In this document: in pieces, positions 1 through 11,316 of the stretch
Position numbering within the stretch: position 1 is the stretch's first letter
How the letters are laid out: every line of letters starts with the position of its first letter
Source: Physcia stellaris
Taxonomy: Eukaryota; Ascomycota; Lecanoromycetes; Caliciales; Physciaceae
Length of the DNA stretch: 64,000 nucleotides
Reading direction: 5' to 3'
Assembly: GCA_018902385.1 (NCBI GenBank)
Contig: JABSSW010000073.1
Span: forward strand, 1 to 64,000
The notes under the pieces: generated by a model
What the model was told of the DNA's origin: nothing
Database searches by the model: none
What the model saw: only the letters and a program-made list of their open reading frames with translations
Translations under genes and position numbers: made by a program

Positions 1-212
1 AAAATTTGTCAATTTATTATACAAAATGCTCGATGTTTTTTGCATTCATTTGAAATTTTTTGTCGAGATTTTTTTTTTCATTTTCATATTTTTTCGTTTT
101 TTTTCGATTTTTTTTTTTGTTTTCGCATTCGTTTCGATCATTTTCGTTGTAAAAATGAATTGTATTAACGTTTATCAACAAATCATTTCGATCATTAATC
201 GTGTCAATATTG

Positions 213-255
213 AATTAATCGTTTCGAAACGAAATTGAAAAAAAACGAAAAATAA
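213..255 (+). repeat. 43-bp direct repeat, copy 1
   Basis: A 43-base segment starting AATTAATCGTTTCGAAACG and ending in CGAAAAATAA recurs identically at 2239-2281. Exact identity inside heavily mutated DNA suggests a recent duplication or a terminal or subterminal repeat of one element enclosing the zinc-finger ORF. Confidence 0.85.
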
Positions 256-299
256 AATGTTCGAATATTCAATCACGAAACATTTTCATGAAAAATGTT

Positions 300-665
300 T
301 TGCATACACGTTTTATTGAATGAATCGTACACATCGATTATCGCATACGTTCAAATATCGATACGTTAATCGTTGTTACGTCGATTTTGTTAATACAATG
401 AAATTGTTTGTTTCATGATATAATCGATTTAAAATTTTCAAAAATTTTCAAAAATGTTGACACGTTATTTGTTTACTAATAATCGTCGAAACTATTCGTA
501 AAAAATTGTATGAATTGATCATTTTTCAAAAAATTTATTACATTTATGTTTTGTTGAATGCAATGTACACATCAATTTTCGCATATGCGTAAATATCAAT
601 CATTAAACGTTGTTGCGAAATCTTTATCAACATAACGAAATTGTTCGTTTTATCGTAAAATTCGT
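300..665 (+). repeat. Degenerate tandem repeat, about 240-bp period
   Basis: The segment at about 300-420 is similar to 540-660: both carry a TTTTGTTGAATG/TTTTATTGAATG start, GTACACATC, CGCATA, and a shared run ending near AAATTGTTYGTTT. The copies differ by many substitutions, consistent with repeat-internal tandem duplication before or during decay. Confidence 0.6.
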
Positions 666-1250
666 CTGATGTTGCAAAAATTCAACGTTTATTTTTATAT
701 TATTCTAGATTTTTAAATTCAATCGAAATATGTTTTCGTACATGTTTCATCATAATCGCAAATAAGACATCGAATTGAGCATTGAAATTCGTCGATCAAA
801 TTTCAATATTTGAATCATCAACGAATTTCAATATTTCATTTCGTACATTTATTTTCGATTTTATTTATTCATTATTTTACATTCTCGTCGAAATACGCGA
901 ATTTTAAATAAAATTTTTTTTCATTTCATTACGTCATCGAAAAACGACTGTATCAAAAATTCTGTTACAACATCAAATTTTTGTTCAATATCGAAATCAT
1001 TTTGTTTGTTCGAATGAATTTTTTGCAATATTTTCAACAAATTCAACATCAATATCGAAAATCAAATGTGTTCGATTTATTGTTCAAATGCGTTCGAAAT
1101 TTTGTTTTCGCATAATTCAATAATCAATCAAATTTTATTATTATACAAAATTTCGACAAAGATTTAACATGTGCATTTTCGATTTTCATTGAATTCGTAT
1201 CGAAAACATTAAATCAATCATTTATTACATTTATTTTTATTTCAAATTTT

Positions 1251-2222
1251 TTGTCGCAATATCATTCGTGCGTTGAATGTTTCGTTCATTTTTCGTCAAT
1301 GAATCGTTTGTTACAACATATTCAATTTCATTGTACGAATTCGCAAGTTATTTGCAAACATTGCGATGCAAATTTCAATTTCAAAAACAAATTTCACGAA
1401 CACATACGCGAACATCATGTTCAGAATTTTGTCATTTCGATTGTCATATCAAAGAATTCGAATTTTCGAATTTTCACATCAAAATTCACGTACAAAATCA
1501 TGAAAAAATCAACAATCGTTTGTTCGTTTGTTTCGTTTGTTTCGTCGATTTTCGTTGCAACATTTATATCGATATTTGAATCAATATCATCAAAATGTTC
1601 GCATTTTTTTATTGCGACATTCAATATCACATCGAAATCGATGAAAAAATTATCAATCAATTCATTTACATTTACGATTTTATTTTCTCGAACATCTGTA
1701 CGAAAACATCAAAAATTTCACATTCAGAAATTTTATTTCATTATCGATGATTTGATTCGCAAATTTCGTGAAAAATTTAAATCATTTGATTTACATTTGC
1801 ATCAAAAACGTCGTTTTTTTTTACGAAATTTTGACATTTTTTTCAATCACGAATTATCGTTTATTTCATGTTTGCAATCAATCAAAAAATATCGATTAAT
1901 CAAATTTCGAAAAGTTCAAAATCGAAAATTTCGAAACAATACATGTTCGCGAAATCGATTCGCATTGCTTTCAACAAGAATTTTTTTGAAAAATCGATCA
2001 TTTTATCATACAAAAAGTCAAACATTTTTTACATTTGATTGCAATCAAAATTTTCATTCGCATGATTTCGATTTACGTTTTCGTTTACGTTTTCGTCGTT
2101 TTTTCGATTTTCGATTTCAAATCACGTTTGTTGCATTTGTTTCGATCATTTCAATTTTCGCAATAATTCGTTCAATTATTCACGTTTTAATTAACGATAT
2201 TTTTCGAATCGTCGATCGATGA
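1251..2222 (+). pseudogene. C2H2 zinc-finger transposon ORF remnant
   Basis: A 323-codon reading frame lies inside the AT-rich island. Near its start are two C2H2-like fingers: CVECFVHF...HIQFH and CKHCDANF...HIREHH (residues about 7-55). Further on comes KFYFIIDDLIRKFREKFKSF (about 163-182), which is repeated in the inverted copy at 4101-4990. The remainder is rich in F, S, I, K and R, as expected from mutated codons. The frame probably derives from a transposable-element protein of unknown class. The call uses an internal start that is not a standard ATG context and the ORF has no supporting promoter, so I treat it as a relic rather than an expressed gene. It may stay open because CAA and CAG codons are not converted to stops by the mutation pattern here. 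Confidence 0.55.
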
Positions 2223-2238
2223 AAAAAATGAAAAAAAT

Positions 2239-2281
2239 AATTAATCGTTTCGAAACGAAATTGAAAAAAAACGAAAAATAA
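2239..2281 (+). repeat. 43-bp direct repeat, copy 2
   Basis: Identical to 213-255. It lies directly after the stop codon of the zinc-finger ORF at 2222. Confidence 0.85.
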
Positions 2282-2644
2282 TGTGACGAACGTGCATCGA
2301 ATTCAACATTTGACAAAATTAATATTTTTATTTTATCACATCGAATGACAAAATCGAAATTCGTTTATGATCAAATTTTTTACATATGTTTTTGCAAATT
2401 TTCATGTATTTGCTTTTCATTTCGATATTTTCGTGTAATTATGTATTAATATCATATCAATGCATGACATTTCACAGAATTTTCGATATTATTGATTATT
2501 TGAATAATATTCATTTTGTGTTTCAAAACGAATTTTCGATTATATGTTTTATTTATTGAATGCAAATGTTATTAAAATACGAAATCGATAAAATCGCAAA
2601 TCGAATGCGAAATTATTTCGCAATTTTTATTGAAAAAAAATCAT

Positions 2645-2820
2645 AAATGATTATCATTTTATTGTTTTGAATTTCGTTATTTTTGTAACATACATGCAAA
2701 TAAAATACAAAAAATGTGCGAATATCAAAACGTTAAATTTCATTAATCGATTTATATCAATGAATTTTGATTGCAATATTTGTCAAACACATTTGCGAAA
2801 ATTGTATTTTTAACATTTTT
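2645..2820 (+). repeat. Dispersed repeat, copy 1 (partner 5846-6040)
   Basis: This about 175-bp segment is closely similar to 5846-6030 in the same orientation. Shared landmarks include ATGATTATCATTTTATTG, GTAACATACATGCA and the block ending TTGCGAAAATTGTATTTT. The translation around TTTGATTGCAAYATYTGT reads FDCNIC, so it may derive from a zinc-binding coding segment. Confidence 0.75.
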
Positions 2821-3555
2821 TCACAACAATCGTTTGTGTTTTTTGTTTTGTATTTTAACGAATTCAATTTGAAATTTTCGTGCAAACTTTTTCAACGCGA
2901 CGAATTTTGAAACTTTTCAACGATGCGTTGTTTGAAATTTTCGAACAAATTTTTTCAACGTGATATGACGTAAATTTTAACGATAAATCATGTATCGATG
3001 CGAAAATTGCAAAATCGAACGAATCGAAATTCGATGATTTATTGATTTCAAATATGACGTAAAATCGATTTGTAAAACGTGCGATCGAACATTTGAAAAA
3101 TTGCGACGTTTTGAATGTTTCGACGAAATGAAACATCGATGTAAAATTTGATATTTAAAATTGATTAAAAAATACATCATGAAACAAATATCAATTGTTT
3201 GAATTTTGCGATGACGAACGAGAATGCAAATCACATCATGTAACATCATTGTAAATTTCAAAATTTTCAGATATTTTTGCAACATCAATGAATCGATATT
3301 TATACGATTTGATTATAACAAATTCATGAAATATGTCAAATATGTAAAACAAACAAAAAATGATCGAAAAATCGATAAGAAAAATAATCGTCGAGTGTGC
3401 GACAAATTTTGCGAACATACATCGATGCAAAAATGCAAATTCGAATTTTTCTGATTTAATTAAAATGTGTCAAAAAATCAAATCGATTAATATGCGAAAA
3501 AATCAAATATTTTCAGTTTTTTTGTTCGAGTTTTTGCTTTGCAAAATCGAAATGT

Positions 3556-3735
3556 AATAATTGCATAATACGTTTTTTCGAAACTGTATTGTCGAGTATG
3601 TAATGATTGCATAATACGTTTTTTCGAAACGATATTATGTGATTTCATCGAATTTCGAATGTGTAATTGTTTTTTTCTAACAATCGTGCGTACAGTATGT
3701 CAATACGTTTTTTCGAAATTGTATTGACAAATTGC
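3556..3735 (+). repeat. 43-bp tandem repeat
   Basis: TAATAATTGCATAATACG and the following GTTTTTTCGAAAC are repeated at about 3558 and again at about 3601, a 43-bp period. A third partial copy (AATACGTTTTTTCGAAAT) is at about 3702. Noncoding. Confidence 0.7.
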
Positions 3736-4100
3736 ATTGTCATTTTTCTTTTTCGTATTTATCGAACGATTAAGTCTCAAAAATAATAAAGAAAAAAAAA
3801 AATAATTAGTCGTGTTAAATCAAAACGAAATCACAAAAATAAATTTTTATTATAGTGAAATAAAACAAAACATACAACAATTTTTAAAGTTTTTTCAAAT
3901 CACAAAACGAAAAAAACGAAATATCGAATTCATTAAAACAACAACAATTTTTAATCTTTTCAGATCGATCAACGATTCATAAAAAAACGAACGAACAAAC
4001 AAACAACATGCTAATTCTCTCGAAATAATGATTTTTTCGAAGAAAAATCAATATTCTTTCAAACTAAGACGAGAAAAAACGAAATTTCAATAACGCTGTC

Positions 4101-4990
4101 TCATGAATATTTCATTGTTTTCAATTTTTGAAACATTTGACGTAACTCAATCAATAAATCAATAAATGACAAAACGTTTTTGATAATGTTTGCAAACAAA
4201 AAATGAACGCGAAAATGTCGAAAAAAAAAACGCATCGAAACAAATCGAAAAAAAAAAAATCGAAAATCATCGCGAAATCGAAAATTGACGCGAAATGAAT
4301 TCGCGAACATGTGTTGATTTAAATGTTTCGAATTCGATCGATTTCGAAACAAATAAAATCGTCGCATGAAAATATAACGTAATACGATTTTGTATGAAAT
4401 CACATTTGTTTTTGAAATTGCATTTGTCGAAATTGCGCGAAAACAACGATTTGTTTTGACGTGTTTGCAAATCAAATGAATTCGATTTTTCAACGAACAT
4501 GCGAAACAAATCGTTCACGATGAAATAAAATTTCGATGATGTAAAAATTCGAAACGAAATAAACGAACAAACAATGTTTGCATTTTTCAACGATTTGCAC
4601 ATCGATTTGAATGTCGCAATCGAAAAACGAAAAAATTTCGACGCAACAAATCGTGAGACGATTTTTGTTCAAAATATCGATTTTTTTGATGTTTCAATCG
4701 ACAAAAAAAAAATTTGAAAAAATAAAAATAATTGATGATTCGATTATTAATTTCGACGACGTAAACGATGAAAAAATTATCGATTGAAAAAATGAAACAA
4801 ACGATTTTGAAATTTGCGCAAAAAACGAAACAATTGATTTCGATTTTTTGACGTGACGAATACGAATATGTTCGTGAAATTTAATGTTGTTATCGAATTT
4901 GATCGAATGTTTGCAACGTTTGCACGTATATTTTTCAATTCGTTTCGTTGTTATTCGAATTTTTTTTTTTTGTTTCGTCAATTGTTTCAT
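4101..4990 (-). pseudogene. Second zinc-finger transposon ORF relic, inverted
   Basis: On the minus strand the frames at 4694-4990, 4267-4602 and 4101-4493 together resemble the product of 1251-2222. They contain a finger-like CKRCKHSIKF...HEHIRIRHV, then KFYFIVNDLFRMFVEKSNSF, the same block as KFYFIIDDLIRKF in the plus-strand copy. The coding sequence changes frame at least twice, so it is a broken copy. The two copies are in opposite orientation, about 2 kb apart, which makes part of this island an inverted duplication. Confidence 0.55.
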
Positions 4991-5277
4991 TTTTTTTTTT
5001 GAGTTTGTTTTTGATTTTCAATTCATATTTTCGTAAATGATAATTTTTTGTGCTTTTTTCGTTTGAATGAATCAATTGCATTTCGAAACATTATTTAGAC
5101 TTGAATTTGTATGTTCGTGATACAACGAACGAAAATTTTGCGTTATTTTTGAATTATTCGCATCGAAACAAATGCAAAAAAGAAATGATCAAAAAAAAAT
5201 AACGAATGCGAATTCGAAAATGAACGATGCGAAACTCGCAAAAAATATAAATTTCGCAAAAATAAAAATAATAATAA

Positions 5278-5590
5278 ATGCATTTTTTGAATGTTTGCAT
5301 ACGATTTCTGATGCACGAATCGAAAAAAACGAAAATTCTAATGACGAAAATGAAAAAATTATCGATTGAAACGATGAAACAATCGAAATAAAAAATGAAA
5401 TCACATGTTCAACAGATTGTTGAACAAATTTCGATTTCGATGATACGTTTTCTGAACGTTCGCGTACAATTTCTGATACAAAAATCGAAAAAGTTAATAA
5501 TTTTGATGAAAATGACATGTTCGTCAAATCGAATGCAAATGTTGAAATCGTCAATCTGATTAAATAATAAATAGACGAATTCGTGAAAAA
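5278..5590 (+). repeat. Degenerate tandem repeat, about 165-bp period
   Basis: The block at about 5283-5350 (TTTTTTGAATGTTTGCATAC...ATTTCTGATGCACGAATCGA) recurs in diverged form at about 5448-5515 (GTTTTCTGAACGTTCGCGTA...ATTTCTGATACAAAAATCGA). Both continue into an AATTYTRATGAMGAAAATGA block. Confidence 0.6.
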
Positions 5591-5845
5591 TTCGTAAATA
5601 AATGTTATCAACGTAATTGAAAACATACTGAATAATATTGATTTGTATTAAAATATTGAATATTGTTCGATTGCAATTGAATCGTTTTGATTTAATTTGA
5701 TTGAATATTTTCAATAAAATTGATTATTGTTGAAATATTGCAAATTGATTGTTGTATTGTTCGACGATTAAATATTACGTGTTCATGTTATAATTGATAT
5801 TAAATGTAACGAAAATTGTTAATTCGATTTTCATAATTTATTGAA

Positions 5846-6040
5846 AAAATCATGAATGATTATCATTTTATTGTTTTGAATTTCGTTATTTTTGTAACAT
5901 ACATGCAGATGAAACACAAAAAATGTGCGAATGTCAAAACGTTAATTTCAATTGATCGATTTATACAAATGAATTTTGATTGCAACATCTGTCGAACACA
6001 TTTGCGAAAATTGTATTTTCAACAATTTTATCAAATTTAA
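5846..6040 (+). repeat. Dispersed repeat, copy 2 (partner 2645-2820)
   Basis: Direct-orientation partner of 2645-2820. The short open frame 5852-6040 includes FDCNICRTHLRKLYFQ, with an adjacent CxxC pair. It is interpreted as relic coding sequence of a transposable element, not a gene. Confidence 0.7.
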
Positions 6041-6254
6041 ATTTAATTTTAAAAATTTTTGACAAAGTTTTTTTTTAAAAAATTTTCGAATCTATAAAAT
6101 TTTTCTATAATAAAATATTTTGTAAATTCGTTTAACGCGAATGATCGATCGAAAAAATTCTGATCAATATTGAAAACGTATTTTTAAATTCGATAATTTT
6201 CATCAATTGAAAATTCAAATTTTCAAAAAAAAATCTAGAAATGAATATCAAAAC

Positions 6255-6700
6255 AATTTTCGTAATGTACAATTGTTTCGCAATTTGCACATCAATCAAT
6301 AATTACATATAATTTTCATTTATTTAGTCAAAATTCTAAAACAACATAAACGCATTTCAAAATTGCAAAAACAACAAAAATTCGTTCATTATCGCAATAA
6401 TTTTGAAATTTCGAAAATTTTATAATTGTCAAATGTGTGTCAAATCGCAATTGAAATAATTGCGAAAAAATTTCGTTCATTTTTTCGTCGTTCGTACAAT
6501 TGTTTCGCAATTTGCATATCAATCGTCAATCACATATGATTTTCATTTTAATATTCAAAATTGTAAAATTAAATGAACGCATTTCAACGTTTCAAAAATT
6601 ATTGAAATCGATTCGTTATCGCAATAATTTTGAAATTTTCAAAATTATATCGTTAAACGTTTTATTTTTGAAAATTTCATTTTTTCAAATGTTTGCAACG
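6255..6700 (+). repeat. Tandem repeat, about 240-bp period
   Basis: The unit at 6262-6420 (GTACAATTGTTTCGCAATTT, then TATCGCAATAATTTTGAAAT) is repeated at about 6495-6640. A further dispersed pair, 2475-2580 and 6735-6860, shares TTTCGATATTATTGATTATT and ATGTTTTATTTATT. Confidence 0.7.
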
Positions 6701-7024
6701 TTTTGATGCGATTTCGATTATAATTCAATGCGCATTCGATCGATTTTCGATATTATTGATTATTTGAATAAAATTCATTTCGAATTTCAAAACGAATTTT
6801 TGTTTGTATGTTTTATTTATTAAATGCAAATGTTATCAAGATGCGAAATCGTTAAAATCGTAAAACAATTTCGAAATATCGATTTTTGCAATCTTATCAG
6901 ATTTAAATTTAATTTTGAAATTTGACATGAAATTTTTTTGAAAAAATTCACGAACAAACTTGTTTGTTTTATAATAACAAAATCGAATTGTCGAAATTTC
7001 GAACAACAATAATAAAAAAAAATT

Positions 7025-7380
7025 GATAATAATATTTTGCGTTTGTTGTTTGTTTTTATTTAAAATAATATTTAAAAAAAAATCGTATATCGTTGATTTC
7101 AAAATTGAAAAACGATAATTGAATCGATTTGATTTCAAATATTTTTCATCGTACGTCAAAAATAATTTTTAAACAAAAACAAAAAAACATTATATACGAA
7201 ATTGATTGTAATACAATAAAATTCAAAATATTTGTTACAAAAAATATTTTCGTTTAATGTATGTTTTTTTTTGAAAATAATATTTTCAAATATAATCGTA
7301 TCGCGTTGATTTCAAAATCGATAAATTGTAATCGAATCGATTTAATTTTAAACATTTTGCATTGTACGTTAATTATATAA
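7025..7380 (+). repeat. Tandem repeat, about 225-bp period
   Basis: The segment 7035-7165 is similar to 7260-7375. Shared landmarks are AAATAATATTT, TCGTATMKCGTTGATTTCAA, ATCGAATCGATTTRATTT and TTTTYATYGTACGT. It forms the right-hand end of the island. Confidence 0.65.
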
Positions 7381-7865
7381 TATTGACGAAATCAACAAAA
7401 TATTGATTGTTAAATCAATAATATTGCGATAAAAATGAAAATGTTTGTTACGAAAAATGAAACGACGACATTATTACAACATAATTTGTTTACGCGATTT
7501 CATTTTCGCGATTACACGTGTCAAAATTAATCAATAAAAATCGAATTTCTATTGATTATATTATAACGTGAAACGTTAAACGTCACGCGCGATTTGCATT
7601 TTCAGATTTCGAAACTGTCAATCTGCAAATAGAATTATCGATTTCAAAATCGAAAGCGAATGACGAAATTTTGATTTAGAAAACGTGCAATGATCGTGAG
7701 AACGAGATATGAAGAATGTAACGCGATTCACGATCAAAGAACATACGAGAGTACGAAGAGCGACATCGAATGCTGCATAGAGAGATGTATCGTTCACGTC
7801 AGATCATATTTGTTCTATCAATTTCTTCCGTTCTCAGCTGATACAGTCTCTAGATCCGCGATCCC

Positions 7866-8490
7866 CTACAGAGCCCAAACAAGTAGTAGAGCTAGTCCTC
7901 CGACACAAACACTGCTCACCAAGCCAATCATCCCCTTTACTTTCCCAGCTCCTCCCGTAAAAGGTACTATGCCTCCAGATGAGCCATTCCCTGCAGAAGG
8001 CGCAGGTGTAGCCGTAGGCCCGACCAGTGCTGAGGTATTGGCTCTGAAGGCGAAGCCCGGAATGGCCACACCACAGACGCCAAGGGCGAAAGCATTGGTA
8101 ACTAGATGTCGCGAGGTCACTATCAGCTTCCTGACTTTGGGCTGAATGGAACGGAGAGCTAGTGGATGTATGTACTTTCTTGATCAACGATGCCGCAATT
8201 CGTCTGCTCGCAGGTGTCGAAGATACGCGCGTACACTGGGTCTGTGCAGACGCAAGTCAAGTTGGTAGGGGTGCAGATACTGCCATCAATGGCTTGTTGT
8301 TGGCATGCTACCTGATGCTTGGTTAGATATGAGGAAGACAATGGGAAAGGGGGTGTCTGACAGCGCAGGGAGGGAGAGGGTTTGGAGGAAGAGTGAACGT
8401 TGTGGCCTTTGCTGTTATCGTAGCGGAGTTCAGTGTCTGTGCCTTGCTCAACACGGCAAGAGCCAGGAGGGTGTTGAGTGCGAATAGCAT
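7866..8490 (-). CDS. CFEM-domain GPI-anchored surface protein
   Basis: The predicted 166-residue protein is secreted and probably anchored in the fungal cell wall or plasma membrane, where CFEM proteins are known to bind haem or act in surface interactions. Three exons fit in phase: 8362-8490, 8176-8311 and 7866-8101, with introns of 50 and 74 bases. The chosen ATG at 8490 gives a signal peptide (MLFALNTLLALAVLS). The CFEM core follows: LPPC, then AC three residues on, SIC, LTC immediately followed by VC, a TDPVY segment, DTC and EQTNC, with a final cysteine in exon 3. The C-terminus has a Ser/Gly/Pro-rich stretch, a small-residue region suited to GPI cleavage, and a hydrophobic tail ending VGGLALLLVWAL. 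It lies within 200 bp of AT-rich island 1. Confidence 0.82.
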
Positions 8491-9353
8491 GATTGGTCGG
8501 TGGCAAACCCAAGAGAAGGATACTATGAAAGGTAATGGTAGATGGAATGGGAGAAAGTTGCAGCTCTTATATGCTCCAGGGCGGTATCAAGATGCACTGC
8601 ACGATCTCGTCATTGCAACGTGTAGCAGCGGCAATGAGACTAGCATCGAACCACTGAATAATTAAAGCAGTATTCTCAATGACACATATTGTATGCATTA
8701 GCGCAGGCGAGGCTCAACACCGAGATTCTCCGGTCAACCCTCGTCCTTTGATTGACGCATGCGGAAATTTGAAAATCTATCGCTCCGTCTGACGGTAAGT
8801 TCTGAGATGACTCCGCTGATGAAGAAGTCGTGCACAACAAAGCAGCTGAGACACTCCAGACTTTGACATTGTTTGGGACGGCGGCGCAAATGAACGACCC
8901 ATCAACAGCGTTGCGAGTCGCATCGGAACAGTACACTTTTCGATCCCTCACAGTACACATCAGCCACCGTCACAAACGCGTAGACGGCCCTTTACCGACT
9001 TCATAATCATGATGGTGTGAGTCGTATTTGATGACCTCACATGGGCGAGATCCCTCATTTACTGCTTCAGTAGATTCGAAACGTGTTAGCGCCGAACATC
9101 CTGATTAGCGCCCCAATAGGAGATTTACGAATACGAGTTTCCAGATTCGTAAGCTGGTACGTAAGCTTGTAAAATGGGCCAATGTATATAAATCTCCTGA
9201 TAGATCTGTTAATTAAATCAAGTCGTTGGCATTTTTCATGTATTATGCGCTGAAATAGGGTGATTATTATGTATTGGCACCTGAATTGTATGGTTATGGT
9301 GTCTCGCAGTTCTCCACGAATTTTAATATGAGAGTATGACGACTCTCTGCACT

Positions 9354-9377
9354 GCACCGTATCATTCGGTACGGTGC
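9354..9377. repeat. Perfect 8-bp-arm hairpin
   Basis: GCACCGTA at 9354-9361 and its reverse complement TACGGTGC at 9370-9377 are separated by an 8-base loop. There is no run of T after it and no adjacent gene, so no function is assigned. Confidence 0.6.
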
Positions 9378-9499
9378 AAGAAATGGACCGCGTACGCATC
9401 ATTCGGGGTCAAAACCGTTGTGCACCGATAGTTCAGTGGTTTGGTGCACCATTGGGCGCCTTGAAACTTAGTCTGCTGACCTGGATCCTCCCTACAGCA

Positions 9500-9545
9500 C
9501 AGTTCATGGTGGCTGGCCAACCACCAGCTGAGCTGCACCCTCGCC
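9500..9545 (+). repeat. Dispersed copy of the 47-bp repeat family
   Basis: CAGTTCATGGTGGCTGGCCA followed by ACCACCAGCTGAGCTGCACC matches the tandem units at 21,054-21,240 and the copy near 21,390. Weaker similarity to 21,490-21,760 extends downstream (GACTGCATCTGC and ATGCTCTRGAG landmarks). Confidence 0.6.
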
Positions 9546-11316
9546 ACGCCCCCACCGCAAGATACACAAGAGGTCTAATCCACATATAATTGGCTTCACG
9601 TCTGGACAAAATCCAGCTAGGCCTAAAGGCATGACTTATCAATGTGCAGCTGTCCGTGACTTGCGGGTCCAGCCTCGAGTCCTTGGACTGCATCTGCCCG
9701 ATTCAGTCGTCTGGTGAGCACTGAGGTTGAAATTTTAGAGCGGGTATGCACAGAGTCTCTGAGATCAGCGTTGCTCAATTCGCTTACCTTGAAGCTGGTA
9801 GCAGCAGTGGAACAGGTGAAGGCGTGCAGGAATCCTTGGCAGACATATGTAGATGACTAAAGAAACCATGCTATGAGAATCCGATCATGTATGAAACGAT
9901 GTACGCAGTACGTATGCTCTAGAGAATGATTACTGAAGTACAGACATCCTAACAAGTACGATGATCTGATCGATTTTATTTCACCTTATTCTCCCGGAGT
10001 CAAATGCAGTAGTGTCGTCACAATCTCTTCGGGGTAAATGGCTTCATCGATCAAGGCATTTGCTTTGAAAGCATGGAGAGTGTCGAGTCCGCCAAGCCTA
10101 CCATGCTGCCCAAAGTCGTCTTCATGATCGATTGGATCTTCTGTATGCTTTGAGGAAGATTTGCTAGACCTGTCATTTCCACCAATGTTTTTGACATCTT
10201 TCACCTAATGGGGTTTCGATTCAGTGCCTACGCAAAGATCACGTCAAATACTCCAGAGATTCCTTCTCGCATCTTGCACAGAAACCAGCCAGGTCAGGTG
10301 GTTTTTACAACAGCTGGGCGCCTCTGCGCGGTCTTAATCGCCTCACTATTGTCTAAGTAATGGCGCTCTGGTCATGGGCTCTCACTTCGTCTTGGCCATC
10401 ATAAATGCAGAATGGAAGCAATCATACGCGGCCGCCGAAGGCACATTAATACATGTGTACGGTCCTCAATCTGAGTAATAGCACTGAATCTTGTAGCTCG
10501 TACAGCACTGAACGACTTGAGCGCTGGCAAGAAACGGGGGATTAAGAGAGCTAGGTTTGGTAGCTGGTTGAGTAATACTGTGTAAAGTGTGCCTCTGAGT
10601 TGCCATCGACGTATTCGAAGCACTGATAGTCGGCAACGTCTAAATAATCATCACAATCGTGAACGCAAACAACTAGCCAGAGCCGGTCACCATATAACTG
10701 CAGTACCAGAACAGAGCTTTATCATTTCAGAGCACAATTGAAGGACATGATCTCAGGGTATTAATATGTAACCGAGCTCATGGATTCTTCGTATACACTT
10801 TCAGTACCAGATGATAAGGTACCTGTGGTATCTCTATTTCAGGAAGGATCATCGTTCCTTGGTAGCTAGGACTAAGTCAGGCTATGGAGAGACTTGCATT
10901 GTTCAATCCTCCTTGGACGGTCAGAATGGGGACCTCATAGTCTCGAGCAGGCCTGTTGTTCAGGCTAGCAATCAGGTAATCCTTATCCCCTTCACCATGT
11001 ATCAAGTTAGTAGATAGCATTCTGATCAAATCGGCTCTACGTACCAAGACCGAGAAAGAAACCTCCAAGTCCGTGCCTTGCGCAAACCGAGTATATAGCT
11101 ACCATAGCTTCTGATGAAGCGTCCAAGTCAGTATTAACACCGCTTGGGAAAGAACATTCCGAGTCGAGAACGGCCGGGGAAGAAAAAACACCCTCCAGGA
11201 GACTTGCCCCATATTTCGTACCAAGTGCTCGTATCTGATGTTCCCTTTGTTAGGATGCGAGCGACGCAATTGTTGCCACCTGGCATCCATGCATTAGCTC
11301 TCCGATATCCTGCGAC

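Larger units (their letters stand above)
1..7690. repeat. AT-rich island 1 (decayed repeats, left edge open)
   Basis: The whole stretch is extremely AT-rich and made of mutated, partly duplicated repeats. Hand count over 1201-1500: GC 28%; 52 C, of which 35 are CpA, 17 CpG, none CpC or CpT; 33 G, of which 17 follow C, 13 follow T, 3 follow A, none follow G. CpT and ApG become normal again after about 7,610-7,690. Internal direct, tandem and inverted repeats are listed separately. A stripe at about 3,990-4,110 contains several CT/AG steps and may mark a junction of nested elements. No intact gene is seen. It is interpreted as transposon sequence mutated by a C-to-T process; the left boundary lies outside the window. 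Confidence 0.9.
8491..11316. other. Gene-poor interval with repeats
   Basis: No convincing gene. Short frames at 8676-8960 (minus) and 9986-10204 (minus) have no recognisable domain, signal peptide or splice partner. The interval contains a perfect hairpin (9354-9377) and a segment at 9430-9700 related to the 47-bp repeat family at 21,050-21,560. Confidence 0.6.

Noticed and set aside
26-238. 70-codon hydrophobic frame at the left edge
   Set aside because: Phe/Ile-rich translation of poly-T DNA in the AT-rich island; no domain and no start context.
7690-8145. 151-codon plus-strand frame
   Set aside because: Antisense to the CFEM gene, which has a signal peptide, cysteine pattern, phased introns and a GPI tail on the minus strand.
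8676-8960. 94-codon minus-strand frame with several cysteines
   Set aside because: No signal peptide, splice partner or recognisable pattern; could be a decayed secreted protein but not supportable.
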